Source of the DNA: Hydrogenimonas urashimensis | GTDB lineage: Bacteria; Campylobacterota; Campylobacteria; Campylobacterales; Hydrogenimonadaceae | Reading direction: 5' to 3' | DNA length: 64,000 nt | Assembly (NCBI RefSeq): GCF_016593255.1 | Contig: NZ_AP023212.1 | Location: forward strand, 372,001-436,000 | Shown: positions 61,782 through 64,000 of the stretch, piece after piece | Position numbering within the stretch: position 1 is the first letter of the stretch | Layout: every line of letters begins with the position of its first letter | Made by a program: the position numbers and the translations under genes | The notes under the pieces: generated by a model | What the model saw: only the letters and a program-made list of their open reading frames with translations | What the model was told of the DNA's origin: nothing | Database searches by the model: none

Positions 61782-63095
61782 ATGGATAAAAAATCCCTGC
61801 TCCTGGCCGTAATGTTTCTCTGCACGACCTTTGGATGGGGCATAGAACCGCTGAAAATCGACGAAATCCAGTGGTATACACCGGACCTTTACAAAAAACC
61901 TCCAAAAAGCGGCGTAGCCTACGGATGGAACGCCATCGATACGAAGTGGCTCTATATGAAGGCACTGGCGATGATCGCCTTCGATTACAACCACTTTCAC
62001 CAAGACCAAAAAAATATCGAAACAGTCGGCGAACTGGAGAGTTACAACCGATGGGATATCCGGGGCGCCCGCGCCGGCGTCGCCGGATCGATCCATTTTT
62101 CCCGTCCCTGGAGTTACCTGATCTCAGGAACGCTCAATCACTGGAGCAAAACCTTCGACGAAAGGAATCAGGGGAAATACGACATTCTCGACTGCATGGT
62201 GAGCATACCGTTATGGGGTGAATACGGACGCATTCAGCTGGGCAAGATGAAGGAGCCGGTCTCGATGGAGCGCGTGATGGGCATGGTCTTCGAACAGACG
62301 ATGGAGCGCCCGATGCATCTGGACGCGCTTCTGCCGTCAAGAAACATCGGTATCGCGCTCCTTGATACCCTTTATGACGGTCGGCTGCGGTGGCGCATAG
62401 GGATTTTCAACGACTGGATCGAGAGAGACGATAGCTCCTTTTTTGAAAACAACATTGTCTATGCGGGCCGTCTTACAGGGTTGCCCTACGAAGATGTGGG
62501 CAAAAAGCAGCTTGTGCATATCGGCGGTTCTTTCCGCTACGAAGATGTCAAACGAGGAAGCGTCCGGTACGACGTGGGACCAGAAAACTGGTTCGTCGAC
62601 TCCTGGCTCGATACGGGAGAGATACCCGCCGACGCCACACAAACCGCCAACCTGGAAATCACCTATCTGAATGGGCCGCTCTGGCTCGCGTCGGAATATA
62701 CCGCCACGCGGGTCGATTCACCGAAGATGGACGATCCCTTCTTTTCGGGCTGGCATGTCACTTTCAACTATTTCCTTACGGGTGAATACCGCGGCTACAA
62801 TTACCAAAGAGGCACCGTCCGGCGCATCATACCCCAGGAGAATTTTTTCGGCGGCGGATGGGGGGCGCTGGAACTTTCCCTCCGATACTCAACACTCGAC
62901 CTCGACAGTAAAGAGGTTCACGGGGGAAAGATGCAGATCACCTCGGCCGGTTTCATCTGGCATCCTATGCGTGAGACACAGTTTCATATCCAGTTCAGCC
63001 ACGCGGAACTCGACAGTTTCAACCCAGCCAACTCCCGATCCACGGGAGGCAACGCCAACATCATCCAGCTGCGATGGCTTATCATCGTCGACTGA
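61782..63095 (+). CDS. Phosphate-selective-porin-like outer-membrane protein
   Basis: 437 residues with a signal peptide (about 1-19, ending FGWG). Rich in amphipathic strands with aromatic girdle residues; GRIQLGKMKEPVSMERVM near 150-167 is the OprO/OprP pattern, and DALLPSRNIGIALLD follows. Ends RWLIIVD. Likely a trimeric anion channel; substrate unknown. No neighbour suggests one. Confidence 0.75.
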   Translation: MDKKSLLLAVMFLCTTFGWGIEPLKIDEIQWYTPDLYKKPPKSGVAYGWNAIDTKWLYMKALAMIAFDYNHFHQDQKNIETVGELESYNRWDIRGARAGVAGSIHFSRPWSYLISGTLNHWSKTFDERNQGKYDILDCMVSIPLWGEYGRIQLGKMKEPVSMERVMGMVFEQTMERPMHLDALLPSRNIGIALLDTLYDGRLRWRIGIFNDWIERDDSSFFENNIVYAGRLTGLPYEDVGKKQLVHIGGSFRYEDVKRGSVRYDVGPENWFVDSWLDTGEIPADATQTANLEITYLNGPLWLASEYTATRVDSPKMDDPFFSGWHVTFNYFLTGEYRGYNYQRGTVRRIIPQENFFGGGWGALELSLRYSTLDLDSKEVHGGKMQITSAGFIWHPMRETQFHIQFSHAELDSFNPANSRSTGGNANIIQLRWLIIVD

Positions 63096-63122
63096 GCCGA
63101 CGTCTGTTTTTCGCTTGTGCGC

Positions 63123-64000
63123 CTAAATCCCTTCGGCGATCATCGCGTCGGCGACACGCTTGAATCCGGCGATGTTCGCGCCATCGACATAATTGCCTTT
63201 CACGCCATACTCTTCGGCCGTTTGGGCCACATTGGTACAGATATGCTCCATGATGGTTTTGAGCTCCGCATCCACCTTTTCGAAACTCCACCGCATCATC
63301 TGGGCATTCTGGCTCATCTCAAGGGCGCTGACGGCCACACCGCCGGCATTGGCCGCCTTCGCGGGTCCGAAACAGATGCCGCTTTTTTGGAAATAGTGGA
63401 TGGCCTCCGGAGTCGAGGGCATGTTCGCCCCTTCGGTAACGCTGACGCAGCCGTTTTTGACCAGCGCCTTGGCGTCCGTTTCGGTCAGTTCGTTCTGTGT
63501 GGCGCACGGAAAGGCGGCGTAACACGGGATATGCCAGGCGGCATGGCCCCCTTTGGGATAATCGGATACCGGAATATATTTCGCTTCCGGATGCTTTTTT
63601 GAGTACTCTTGCAGCGACACTCTTTTGACGAATTTCAACTCCTTGAGCAGCTCCAGGTCCACGCCCCTTGGATCGTAAACGGTCCCTTTCGAATCGGAGC
63701 ATGTCACCGGCAATGCCCCGAGTTGGTAAAGCTTCTCGATGGCATGCAGTGCCACGTTTCCCGAACCGCTGACGGTACAGACTTTCTCTTTAAGAGGCTC
63801 TTTGTTCTCGATTTCGAGCATCTTTTCGGTGAAATAGACAACCCCGTACCCGGTCGCTTCCGGGCGCATCAGGGACCCGCCGAAGAAGAAAGGCTTTCCG
63901 GTCAGTACGCCTTCATAGGCGGATGTGATCTTTTTGTATTCGCCGAAAAGATAACCGATCTCCCGTGCCCCGACACCGATGTCGCCTGCCGGCACGTCGA
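63123..64000 (-). CDS. gdhA: NADP-type glutamate dehydrogenase, C-terminal part (runs off the window)
   Basis: The visible 292 codons begin with DVPAGDIGVGAREIGYLFG and cover the nucleotide-binding domain (VSGSGNVALHAIEKL, about 75 residues in) to the normal C terminus (IAGFKRVADAMIAEGI). The family joins ammonia to 2-oxoglutarate. The N-terminal part with the catalytic lysine lies beyond 64000. It is convergent with the porin gene. Confidence 0.94.
   Translation of the reverse strand, partial: DVPAGDIGVGAREIGYLFGEYKKITSAYEGVLTGKPFFFGGSLMRPEATGYGVVYFTEKMLEIENKEPLKEKVCTVSGSGNVALHAIEKLYQLGALPVTCSDSKGTVYDPRGVDLELLKELKFVKRVSLQEYSKKHPEAKYIPVSDYPKGGHAAWHIPCYAAFPCATQNELTETDAKALVKNGCVSVTEGANMPSTPEAIHYFQKSGICFGPAKAANAGGVAVSALEMSQNAQMMRWSFEKVDAELKTIMEHICTNVAQTAEEYGVKGNYVDGANIAGFKRVADAMIAEGI

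Overview
The window reads as a chromosome segment of a chemolithotrophic Campylobacterota (Epsilonproteobacteria), probably a hydrothermal-vent-type hydrogen oxidiser. The grounds are the hydABCDE gene order known from Wolinella and Helicobacter, the presence of the HypF-like protein HydE, very dense packing with 1-13 bp overlaps, and TATAAT-type -10 boxes without clear -35 boxes. G+C is near one half in the stretches I counted, high for the phylum. Genus cannot be fixed from sequence alone; Hydrogenimonas or Sulfurovum-like lineages are possible.

Region 1 (1-16267, almost all on the minus strand) is a hydrogenase island. TetR regulator plus a cytoplasmic group-2-like [NiFe] hydrogenase (small and large subunits) form one overlapping operon. 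Next come hydA-hydB-hydC (Tat-exported respiratory uptake hydrogenase with cytochrome b), hydD (protease), hydE and hypF. A second transcript carries a NicO-type nickel transporter, hypB, hypC, hypD, hypE and the start of hypX. A plus-strand IS1595-derived gene lies between the two. A palindrome of the form TGAATrAsTATTCA lies in both the hydA and the nickel transporter/hypB promoters, suggesting shared control, possibly by the TetR protein. No hypA is present.

Region 2 (16268-29500) holds a sensor-less chemoreceptor, an acyltransferase-like gene, recD2, ygjP-like, a phosphohexomutase, a yigZ-like gene and a methyltransferase. It ends with a five-gene operon: HAD phosphatase, PPK2, a TonB-receptor-like protein, a YfiR-like periplasmic protein and a diguanylate cyclase, which looks like an envelope-to-c-di-GMP signalling unit.

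Region 3 (29527-40254) has tamA-tamB, a phosphoethanolamine-transferase-like gene, a DAO-family oxidoreductase, glyS and a cardiolipin synthase-type gene.

Region 4 (40251-42942) is a small defence island: mcrC and mcrB in reversed order, an AT-rich cassette covering exactly the junction and the McrB specificity domain, and a 36-codon remnant resembling the N terminus of DUF3375/JetA (Wadjet).

Region 5 (43053-56338) is a complete complex I operon, nuoA-B-CD-E-F-G-H-I-J-K-L-M-N, with NADH-module genes, a fused nuoCD, a short NuoG and a long NuoH. Region 6 (56395-64000) has a cupin, dtd, a 49-residue membrane protein, trmL, an M48 lipoprotein protease, malQ, a CoA-disulfide-reductase-like flavoprotein, a porin, and the C-terminal part of gdhA. 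Together the window describes H2 oxidation feeding the quinone pool, its nickel supply and maturation, complex I, envelope biogenesis and a mobile defence locus.
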